From: Corythucha ciliata
Taxonomy: Eukaryota; Arthropoda; Insecta; Hemiptera; Tingidae
Reading direction: 5' to 3'
Assembly (NCBI GenBank): GCA_038030265.1
Contig: CM075939.1
Coordinates: forward strand, 31,229,253 to 31,293,252
Length of the DNA stretch: 64,000 bases
Positions within the stretch are counted from its first letter, which is position 1, and each line of letters begins with the position of its first letter. The position numbers were made by a program, and so were the translations under genes. Below the pieces are notes generated by a model. It was given only the letters and a program-made list of their open reading frames with translations, did no database searches and was not told the DNA's origin. Shown here piece by piece: positions 11,353 through 21,142 of this stretch.

Positions 11353-11884
11353 AAGTTACTTCCAGTGTGAAAATGCCCGAAGTCTGCCTACCTACCATGC
11401 CTTTTTTAAACTTTTTCGTGGCTCAGACTAAATATTGCCATTGAAAAAATTGCATAATGCCCGATTATTGAGATTGAGGAGTCAAATTGTTTGATCAAGA
11501 CCATGAATGATTTGAGAGTAGCCCTTCTCAGAGTAAAACCACCATTTTGGGAAAATGACAACCTCACAGAACTTTAACGTTTCAAATCGGAGGCTATAGT
11601 TTCGAATCGGGTCGAAATGCTGCACGAGCAATCTGAATCCTGGTTTGGGCAAATTTGTGTTACGCGTTTTCCTTGTTGAAGAAACGAAACTTCACAAAAA
11701 ATAAGAACGAAAAAACTCAAATCAACGGTAGAAATTACCTAACATTAAATTTACTTCTACATTCGCCTGAAAAATGATAACTCCGATTCTGAATTAAAAG
11801 GTAAGTAATGTAAGTAATCATACGATCCAGAAGTAAACTAAACGAAACTGAAGGCTCATTATTAGAACTTGAGATTTATAAAGA
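11353..11884. other. Upstream region of the following gene
   Basis: AT-rich, with no repeat boundary recognised. It presumably contains the promoter and 5' UTR of the gene starting at 11885; I see no unmistakable TATA or initiator element. Confidence 0.3.
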
Positions 11885-14800
11885 ATGAACCGAGTTAGAA
11901 TCCGTAGTAGCTCAAGAGATTCTACCGATCACATGTCCGAGACCAACACCGTCGAGGACGACGATGAGGACGGCTCGTTGGAGGATGAGGAAGAGGCGAG
12001 AGCGAAAAAGCCTGCTCCTGTAAAAATCCTCACAGAAGCGGACATCGCTCGAATGGAATGGGAAGAGAAAAACGTTGACCTCATTAAGCCTATAATGAAA
12101 AAGTGGCAGCGAATTAAAGAGCGGACGGTAACGCGACTCCGGAAGACTCCTTCTAGTGTAGGATCATTGACAAAGGCAGTAGCGTCAACGGAATCGGAAT
12201 TGTTCGAAGGAGGTCTAGAGGAAATTAGCGAGGAGCAAGAGGAGGAATGGGATGAGGACAAAGAAATGGAGACTGCTGAAGATGTCCAGTTGATGGAACC
12301 GGAGTTTGATTTTGATGATTTCGACGACATGGAAGATAAAGAGCCCGAGCCGCCAGCTCCGGAGGAAAAATCACCCGAGGAATTGCTTAGTCCAACGAGT
12401 AGCAGTTTTTCGGATACGGACAAAGAGGAGGAATTCGACAGCACAAGTGATGTTGAAGAAGAATCCATGGAAAAAGAGGTTAATTAAATATATTCAATTT
12501 ATTTTACCAATAAAAAAGTTATTCGAGGTTTATATTTACTCAGGAACTGGATGACGGCACCCTTCTTGCTCCGTTCATCGCCGAACTGTTCATGTCAGAA
12601 GAAGCATTGCTCACTGCGAGACAAAAACGCGTGCGTGGGAGCACTACTGTTCTGAATCTAGGTCGTGACGATGTAATGTACCGTAGAGAGTCCTACGTTT
12701 CTGCGCGAAATCTATCAACTAGTACGGATACCAATTTTGAAATAGTACTGTCGAGCAGCGATGAAGGGAAAGTTCCCCTAAGGAAATCAAGGATGTACCA
12801 TAAGTTGAGGCTTGTAGGGGAGCAAATCATAGTCGCACGCGAGTACAGGAAGGCACTAAAGAATCATCCGGAAAACGAAGAAGACAAATTTGAACAGAAA
12901 GAGTTTAACGAGATCGATTTCAGTCAACTGAAAGGAATGGAAAGCTTTGTTAACGACGAGTTTGTCAAAAAGAAACAAATCTACGATAAATTCAGACTTC
13001 ACAACGTCAAAAAAACGGTTGAAACGCTGATGGAGGAAATTGAGGGTGGCACCCCAGAAGAATTGGCCAAAAAAAAAGAATTCGAAAAGTCGGTGATCGT
13101 CAAACCGGGTCTGAGGAAGAAAATGTGGCAAAGAATGGTACAGCCCCATTTGGACCGTTACACAGACTTTATCGACGCCATGGAATGGTCCATTGAGAAC
13201 GATACAATGCCTGAGTCGTTTCATGAGTCGGCACTGGGACTCGAAGAATTGACACACAAAGAGGTAACTCCCTCTTGCCGTACGGAGCCAAAGTCGTCGT
13301 CCAAAAAGAAGACTGCGACTTGTTTTTTGGGGGTATGTGAGCTTAGTGAAAAAGAGCCGTCGGGGTCAACGGCATCGTCGAAGGCAATGTCACGGAAAGA
13401 CAGCGTTAAACAACACTTGGAAGACCTGAGAAAAAAGGATATGAAGTTCAAGAAAAGCGTGAGCAGATCGTTTCAAGCGCCAAGAAGTGTCAGTGAGCTG
13501 CAGGCGGACTCAAGCAAAGGGAAACCGTAGTAAGAAACTTTAAAACGAACTTCAGTAGTATTTTCCGGTTTCCCCCACCAAATCTTTGCATTAGGGCGCT
13601 CATTTTCTGACAAAACCCCTGTATTCCCGGACTATTCAACAAACTTATTCGTCTTACCAATCCTCAAATAGGTGATGTTGGTTGAATCAACAATTTAATT
13701 ACTCACCTATCCAAAAATTATTAGTTTGATTTTAGGTCAAGTTGTCTGATTTTGTTTCTGACAAATAGAGCGCAATTTTTTCGTTCTAACTCACCCAACT
13801 TCGTGGTCTCAGGAATGCGGGGTTTTGACGAGTTCCACCAATAAAGCCCCCTCCCCCATTTAAAACATGGAGCAGAAAGCTTTGAGATTCACTTCGCTTA
13901 TTAGTAATTTTTCAATAGCCCCCTATTGTCTCTCATCAATTTTAAACTAGGGAAAGTTTCCTCTCAACTCATCAGTAGTTCCTGGCAGTCAGTGGGTCCG
14001 TGGAAAAGGCCAATCTGTGACACTGACAATGAGAGAAATTTTGTCTAGTCCGACGGTCAAAAATTAATTAAATTGACGGTTCTGGGAAATGACCGTCCTT
14101 TTTATTAAATTTCAAAACCAGTCAACGGCATTTAAAAGGACGGTAGTATTTAATTGGCCGTCCTCGAAGTTCGGAATCTTGGACTTAGTTTTTATGACGG
14201 TTTTACATGTGTTTTGGGGTGATGAATTCAAAAATCTAGTTATCGAATAAATTCGGATAGGGCTTTTCCATGGAAATCATGAAAAACCATGAAATTGTGG
14301 GAATAGATTTGGATTTTTGAAATCAGCGACCCAAAAACTTTAAGGAACCGTCATAAAAACTAAGCCGGCACTTTTTTTTGGATTCACTTTTGTTTGTCAC
14401 CAAATGAATGGACTACTGACTTAAATGCCTATTTTTTACATTTTTACGACGGATTCTTGAAGGAAATTTTGTCGTCAGTATCGGTCTATGTCACATTCCG
14501 TTCTAAACCAAGTTAGCTCCACTTATAATTGAACCACCGTGCCTTTGATGCTATTTATGAGGAGGATATTGAGAAAGAGTATGGGTGCGTGGGCACACGA
14601 AGCGAGTCATTTTAAGACTCATAGACGCTTTTGAGCTGTGTAGTAGGAATAGTAGGGATGGATTATGTGAAAAAGTGGGACGCAAGTACGGTTTTATTGA
14701 TGCAGCGGAGGGGGACTGACGACGGACTTGACAAGGTCTCACAATTTCATGAAAGATGACATGAAAGTTGTACAAAGGAGAAGAGAAGTGGCATGGCGCG

Positions 14801-17800
14801 TGGCATATATTGTCATTGAACAGGTGGCATTTATGGCAGGTGAACTTGAAAAAATCTCGATTCCCAAAATTGCCGATAGATTTCCAGCCATGGTTGATCA
14901 CCTGGTTGTTGTTGTGGTGTGAGGAAGTTCAGGAAAACTTCCTCTTTCTCCGAGCGTCAGAAAAGCGTAAAAAAATCGGCACCTGATGCCCACATCCAAA
15001 CTCGAGATATCGAGTCCCAAGTTCAAAAAGCCATGAGAACATGTGCACAATGAGGATACCATAACAATCATAGCGCAAGATAATTTTCAAATTTGTGCCT
15101 AGAATGGGGCTAACGGGCCCGGAAGTTTCCATTTAGAGGAAATTGTGAAGTCCTGTTATTTTATGACTCTGGGGTTTGTAGATGGAGGGTAGGACGACCC
15201 CTCACCAATCATTGAAGGAAGAAAAATTGTACGATTTTACCAGTTGAACTAGAATGAAAATTTAATTCATGAAGTCCTGCTACTATCATCTCTTGTAAGT
15301 TTCACTAAAAATTCAAGATCGAGGGGTCAAATAGGGCGATAAATAAGAGGATGACAACATTTTTTAAAAAAAGAAAAAATTCAATTATTTTAATTGTTTA
15401 TGACGGCGTATAGGAATGGGGCTGCTTAGCCATGGCCGGAAATGAATCAGCAGTTTTCAGAAATCGTGATTTCTTCAAGTTCACCTGTAGTCCAGTCATT
15501 TGGTAGTTGGGACAAGAAAAAACTGCCGACTTAGTTTTTATGACGGTTTTACATGTGTTTTGGGGTGATGAATTCAAAAATCTAGTTATCGACTAAATTC
15601 GGATAGGGCTTTTCCATGGAAATCATGAAAAACCATGAAATTTTGGGAATAGATTTGGATTTTTGAAATCAGCGACCCAAAAACTTCAAGGAACCATCAT
15701 AAAAACTAAGCCGGCACTTTTTTTTGGATTCACTTTTGTTTGTCACCAAATGAATGGACTACTGACTTAAACGCCTATTTTTTACATTTTTACGACGGAT
15801 TCTTGAAGGAAATTTTGTAGTCAGTATCGGTCTATGTCACATTCTGTTCTATACCAAGTTAGCTCTATAAGCGTGGCATTTGTGCAAAATAAAGGCTCAA
15901 TTGGCTTAAAAATCGTAAAAACGCATATATCTCCTTAACGAATCATTTCCGAACATGAGTCACAGTAACGCTTTTTGCATCTCAGTGAGTATTAGAGCAT
16001 GAGCAAGTACATATATTGTACATTACAACTGAAACACCTTTATAAGATCATAAGGCATGTTATATTTGAAAAAGCGGAACCAGGTGGGACGAACTTGAGA
16101 AAGCGGGGCATTTAGCGGGGCAAATTGGGTAGCCGGACAAAGGAGTGAAAAGCGGGACTGTCCCGCCAAAAGCGGGACGTCTGATCACTTTAAGTAGGAT
16201 AGGTAGTACCTCATTTATTCATTATTTTTTGACACAGTCTCACATTTTTCAGTACAACTGAAAAATCTCTCCTTCCAGCAGTATTTAGGGTGATTTTGGT
16301 GACCCTAAAAGAGAGCACTTTTTTTTTTGTTATGAAACGCTCGCGTTCAACGGAAGAAATTTTCATAAGCCTTCTCAAAGGAGGTTGGAAGTTGCGTGAA
16401 ATATTAGGATTAGTAACATCATTATATATACAAGGCGTACAATAATACAAATTAGATAAGTAGCCGTAGTTGCCTACGTTACACCTCACTACGTTCAAAT
16501 CACCACTAAAACAAACACATTTGCTTCAGGGTACGCCTTGAAAAAAGCACAGAAACAATGGGTAAAATCCGAACTACGATCACTATACATTAAAAAGGAA
16601 CAGATTAACAAGACGCTATACTCACTGCACCTCCAATTGACACAATACATGCCAATCGAGACATTAACGGAATTCACAACAAACACCAAAACTAGGGCAC
16701 ACACGGACATAAAGAAGAAATACGACATATTAAAAAAGAAACTAAATTCACTCATTCCACCTAGAGACACAACAAAATACACCGATCACATTTTCTACCC
16801 TAGGCTTGTCAACCTCACAAAAACGGCACTACACCTCAACAAGGTATGACTGACAACGTAGGCAACTACGGCTACTTATCTAATTTGTATTGCGTGAAAT
16901 AGTGTTCTTTATATTTTCGCTAAACAATCTATAGAAAATTTTGTGAGATAAGTTCATAACGCATGGTGCTCAGTTTGGCTAAACGTTCTTCAGATGGGTG
17001 CGTTTATAATCCCCCCACCCCCTCTACCATATTTCAATATGTATTTTTGATTTTGATAAAATCGGTTCGTCATAGAAAAAGTTAGGCATACCAATTACAT
17101 TTTGCATGGTTGTTCACGTGACTTCCGCTATACCACGCGATCGAAGAAAAACGCGAATGGGAACTTGTTGTGGCTTTTTTTGTGATCTTCAAACTAAGCC
17201 TAAAAGAACGATTAGTCTATACCGATAATTACAAAGATATTTCAGCAAATCGAACAAAAGGGCCCACAAATCCAAATTCAAGCTCGTGCAGTGCCAACAC
17301 CCGACGTGGAATATTCAGGATTTTTTTAGGAAATGGAAGGAGGTGTATCTGAAAGAGATTGCACCAAACATTGATCAGTTTTTCCTGCTTCCGCGGATTA
17401 AGTGTAGAAAAAGCGCCGTTTGGAGCCTAGAAGTAAGGGAACGACAATTTTCGGCTTCTTAAGGCAAAATCGTGGTTCAAACCGGAGAAAAAGCACTAAT
17501 TCATAGCTAAAATTAAGAAAAAGTGCAATTCAGGATGAAGTTGAGAAAAATCGCGCATTAGTGGTCAAAATCAGGAAAAACCCGAATGATCTGCAAAAAA
17601 ATCGCTAATCCACTGATAAAATTTAGAAGAAGCGTTGAAGTCAGATAAAAACGTTAATTCGTGGTTCCAACGGAGAAAACGTCGATTCGCGGCCTCAGAA
17701 GGTAACTTCGTGCCATAATGTGAAAAAATCGCTAATCCACAGCCAAATTCAGAAAAAACATTAGGTATTTCTCGGTTAGAATTGGGGAAAAACTCCAATT

Positions 17801-20400
17801 CGTGGCTGAAATGTAGAAAAATCTCTAATTAGCGGCTAAAATGGGGAAAAACAATAATTTGTGGCTAAAATAAAGAAAAATCGCTAACTCATGGTTGAAT
17901 TAGAGGAAAATCGCTTATTTATACGACATTGGGAAGAAGCGCTGAAAAAACGCCAATTCTCGCGGTGAACATAGAGAAAACGCCAAATCGCGGTTTATTC
18001 TGAATGGTGACTTCATTGGGGCGCTTGTGAAAGAATCACCCGGGGGCGTCAAATGTCCGCGAATTAGGGGGCTTTATCATTTTCAGTCCCGATGTTGCCT
18101 CGAGAAATCGTGATTTTCAATACTCATTAGTTGAGCCTGCTGAGCAATTGATTATTCCCGCTTGTTCTCAATTTCATAGCTGCAAATTAACGTTTTTCCT
18201 AATTACGACCGAAGATTTCTAGCCACGAGTTAGTTATTTTTTCATTATAGTCCAGTTATTAGGTAGTTGGGACAAGAAAAAAGTGCCGGCTAAGTTTTTA
18301 TGACGTTTTTGTATGTTTTTTGGGGTGCTGAATTCAAAAATCCAGTTATCGACTAAATTCGGATAGGGCTTCACCATGAAAATATCGACAAACTGTGACA
18401 TTTGACAAAACAATATGTGAATATGACAAAACTGTGAAATTTGGAGAATTGTTTTAGCTTTTCGCTCATAAATCCGAAAGGACGCACTCTAGAGAAAAAA
18501 CATGCCTTAGCAGAAAGAAAGTTGAGAAAACATCCAAAAAAATGAGACTAAAGTCAGCTTTCTAGCTTTCTTGGTCTCGCCTACACAGTGCGTTAAAGAT
18601 GGACCATAGCTTCAACTTGGCCAAAATCTACCGCACTGAAGTTAGCCCCTCGCAGGTCACCACTAAATCACAGTGCACCAACTCTGGAACCAGCGAAACA
18701 CCGCATATTTATTTTTGGGGGCCAAACTTCATGCAAATCCCCCCGTTTCGAACATTTTAATTTTTACTAAACCAATACCGCCACGAACATTTTGCGCACC
18801 TTGCTCCTCTCTGGTTTTCGAAATTTCCCAAATCTCATTTTCAAACTTTTGAAGAGAACCTTTTTCTTTGATGAATCGAGAAAACCTGCCTTCTCCTCCA
18901 CCAATCGTCCCTTCTTGAAACTTCACTTAAATGTCTTAAGTGATACTTTAACAAGGAACTGCTTACGTTCCAAAGGAACGAGCCGGCCGTTAAGCGTTAT
19001 CGCTGTTGAAAAACTTGGAACGGTGAACCCGGAAGACGACTAGGCAATCAAATTACTAAATCAAAATCGTTCTTGGTGGAGAGCTCAAATTTTCACTCAT
19101 CGAGTTTTGGGCCCTATTCCCTTTAGGACATTTATTTTTACTGGGTTTCCTGAGGTGGTGCGCAAATTGTTCTTAGTGGACCCTTATCAAATTAGTTTGG
19201 TCAAGATTAAAATGATCCAAAGTGGGAGGGGCTGGCATAAAGTTGGCCCCCCTAGAAAGACCGGGCCGGTCTTATTTGCCGGTTTCAGAGTGGGTAAGCT
19301 ATATAAATGTGATGGTGCGCTGCCATTTGCAAGGTATGAGACCGTTTGACACTGATTTCTTTAACATGGGGGCCTGACGTCACTGATGTAGATTTTGGAA
19401 AAGTTGGAAACCATAGACAATCTTTAATGCGTTCTAGCGGCTCGACAGTGGGAGCTAAAGAGCTGACTTTGGTATATTTCATCAGCTTTCTTTTTGAAAA
19501 GGGATGATTTTGCTCTAGAGTACGTCTTTTCGGAGTTATAAGCGAAAAACTAGAACTCTCCAAATTTCTTGGTTTTTCGCCATTTAAATGGTGAAGCCAT
19601 ATCCGAATTTAGTCGATAACTAGATTTTCGAATTCAGCACCCCAAAAAACATAAAGAATCGTCATAAAAACCAAGCCAGCAATTATTTCCTGGATTCACT
19701 ACTTTTTGTTACCAAATGACTTGACTATTACCAATGAGGGCTTTTTCTCTATTTCAGCCACGAATATTAGCACATTTTGCCGCACACTTTTCCCAAGATT
19801 AGCACATTAGAACGCCTTCCCAATTTTGTCCCCTACTTGAGGTTTGCGTATTTCCCCTGTTTTGCCTTCGAATTGGCAACTGCGTAGCGGTAACTTCGAA
19901 TTGGAGTATTTTCCTAATTTTAGTGGCAAATGAGCGCTTGTCCTCAATTTTATGAATTCTGTCCAAAAATCAATTTCACGGTTTTGGTTCATTATCACTG
20001 CCGAACAGAATTTAAAACGAAATTAGGGCGATTTTTCAACGTTTTTTCACCTGCGGGGGTCTCACCAAATGAGAAATCATTGCACTTTCTTCCGGAAACT
20101 CCTTGTAGATTGAAATAAATACGGTGTTGTCTCCTCCCTTCATTTCTCCCTTGTTTTCCCTTCATTTCTGTTTTACCATACAGCCACGAAGTCTGCCGCA
20201 ATCGAATCAAACAGAATGTCAAAGAATACCGGGCCATGTTTCGCAATGAACTTGAGCTTCTTGCAAAGGGGCAAACCTTTGCTCTTCGTGGAATTCAGAT
20301 CCAACGGCAGTTCGAAGTGGGCGTCGCAAAATGCAACGAAGTCCTACGGCCATGGACCTATAAAGAACGAAAACGCATAGAACAACTTTTGAGCAGTTGA
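11885..20400 (+). CDS. Unrecognised acidic, coiled-coil-rich 598-aa protein; 3 exons
   Basis: Exons: 11885-12478, 12544-13529 and 20184-20400. The first intron is 65 bp (gag|gttaat ... actcag|gaa). The second is 6.65 kb: the apparent stop at 13528-13530 is really a donor (ccgta|gtaag), which joins in phase to a strong pyrimidine-tract acceptor (atacag|ccacgaa). The summed length is 1797 nt, exactly 599 codons. The protein starts MNRVRIRSSSRDSTD, is highly acidic (Asp/Glu-rich) to about residue 200, then becomes Lys/Glu-rich and helical (e.g. LRKKMWQRMVQPHLDRYTDF). It ends with an Arg/Lys/Glu-rich helix (HEVCRNRIKQNVKEYRAMFR ... ERKRIEQLLSS). No signal peptide, membrane segment or zinc ligand pattern is visible. 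I do not recognise the family. The long intron is packed with repeats, including a PLE exon fragment. Confidence 0.7.
13530..14184. other. Intron sequence, no boundary-defined element
   Basis: First part of the 6.65 kb intron. Several 'gacggt' motifs at 14050-14160 (gaccgtcc, cggtcaaaaatt) hint at a decayed inverted-repeat element, but I cannot set its ends. Confidence 0.35.
14185..14520. repeat. Segmental repeat unit, copy 1 (partner 15534-15867)
   Basis: About 335 bp, near-identical to 15534-15867. It covers part of a TAGTCCAGTCA-type MITE (left end missing) plus ~105 bp of flanking sequence beyond the MITE end (acttaaatgcctatttttta onward). Since the flank is shared too, this is a duplication and not two independent insertions. 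Confidence 0.65.
14521..15488. other. Intron sequence, nothing recognised
   Basis: Open frames here (both strands, up to ~116 codons) have no recognisable product and no matching splice phase with the host gene. Confidence 0.4.
15489..15766. mobile_element. MITE, TAGTCCAGTCATTTGG family
   Basis: About 278 bp with ~65-bp inverted termini: left tagtccagtcatttggtag; right end reads accaaatgaatggacta. Both arms include the run ccggcttagtttttatgacg. A TA target duplication is likely. Longer relatives lie at 18246-19728 and, as a single left end, near 40757. Confidence 0.65.
15534..15867. repeat. Segmental repeat unit, copy 2 (partner 14185-14520)
   Basis: See the partner. The copies differ by scattered substitutions only (for example tcgtcagt versus tagtcagt), so the duplication is recent on the scale of this repeat-rich intron. 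Confidence 0.65.
16392..16901 (+). mobile_element. PLE exon fragment between 36-bp inverted repeats, with 12-bp target duplication
   Basis: The direct repeat ttgcgtgaaata occurs at 16392-16403 and 16890-16901, marking an insertion. Just inside are perfect 36-bp inverted repeats (16445-16480 and 16855-16890; they start atacaaattagataagtagc). Between them lies a coding block with acceptor-like cttcag|g at 16530 and donor-like aag|gtatga after 16843. It encodes a helical peptide ending in HIFYPRLVNLTKTALHLNKV. The 'FYPRLVNLT' signature is what I know from the N-terminal domain of Penelope-like elements in arthropods. No RT or endonuclease is present. Confidence 0.6.
16902..17459. other. Intron sequence, nothing recognised
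   Basis: A C-tract at about 17009-17022 and otherwise featureless AT-rich DNA. Confidence 0.35.
17460..18000. repeat. Family A degenerate array (reverse orientation)
   Basis: Around fifteen units like 'gctaattcatagctaaaatt' followed by 'aagaaaaa', period about 30-36 bp, strongly degenerate. It lies inside the long intron. Confidence 0.65.
18246..19728. mobile_element. 1.48-kb non-autonomous element with TAGTCCAG-type termini
   Basis: The left end (tagtccagttattaggtag) and the reverse complement of the right end (tagtcaagtcatttggtaac) belong to the same family as the 278-bp MITE at 15489. The homology continues inward through the taagtttttatgacg block and the attcggatagggctt block. No ORF resembling a transposase is found inside. 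TA flanks suggest a TA target. Confidence 0.55.
19730..19990. repeat. Family A array remnant (forward)
   Basis: A few units such as 'tttctctatttcagccacga' and 'attttcctaattttagtggc', degenerate, directly abutting the right end of the preceding element. Confidence 0.45.
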
Positions 20401-20485
20401 GTAATAAGTCAAAAGATGGTAGAAAACCTGAATTATGATGAGGACAAGGCTGAAGTTTCTCTGCCCAATGTATATGTTAGAATTA

Positions 20486-20491
20486 AATAAA
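20486..20491 (+). terminator. Polyadenylation signal AATAAA
   Basis: A canonical AATAAA lies 86 bp after the stop codon at 20398-20400. This supports 20184-20400 being the true last exon of the gene starting at 11885. Confidence 0.55.
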
Positions 20492-21142
20492 GAGAAAGAA
20501 CGAATCAAATGTTTTCTCCCGTAACTTGTAATTGTAATTCGAAAACATCAAGACGGCACAATCTTCATCTTGACAATTTTTCCCATTACTAGAAAATGAA
20601 GAATTAGTCATGAGCCGATTAGTTAACAGATTTTTACAGGACTGCTTCTGCTTACACATAACGTAAAAAAAAAAGTTTGAATTTTGCATGATACAAAAAT
20701 TCATTAATACATAGCGATCACTATCACAGTAATTAAGACAACGTAAAAAATGTTTATAGACCATCCGGAATGCACGGGCCTTCATTATCTACAATTAAAG
20801 AACACAAACGACCTTATTGTTAGCATCAATATCAAACAAAATTATCTTGAATTTTGGCTGTACGATTTCTAGGAACTGACAAAATTATACAAGTCTTTGA
20901 AAGTACTCAATATGAGTGTACAAAGTGATACAATTGGTTTACCTTGGCCACCTTGAAAGCGTCCTCTCCTGATGGTGGGTTAGGGGTGTAAGAGTACGTA
21001 GGAGGAGGAGGACGTGGTAGAGGAGCGGAGATGTACCAGGCAATTTCTTTAATTCCTATTTTGACGGCTGCACAGCAAAGTAAGTGGGGTTACTCGAATA
21101 TAGTTCCGGCCTGAACCATTTTTCTCGCCCTCCCCCCACACT
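20492..21142. other. Intergenic region between convergent genes
   Basis: Holds the 3' ends of the 598-aa gene (+) and the ZNF800-like gene (-). No further gene seen. Confidence 0.4.

Noticed and set aside
11929..12468. 179-codon minus-strand Ser-rich frame
   Set aside because: It is the antisense of an acidic Glu/Asp-rich exon; such exons routinely give Ser-rich open frames on the other strand.
13528..13530. In-frame TAG as the end of the 11885 gene
   Set aside because: It overlaps a consensus donor (gtaag), and an in-phase coding exon with a strong acceptor and poly-A signal exists at 20184-20400.
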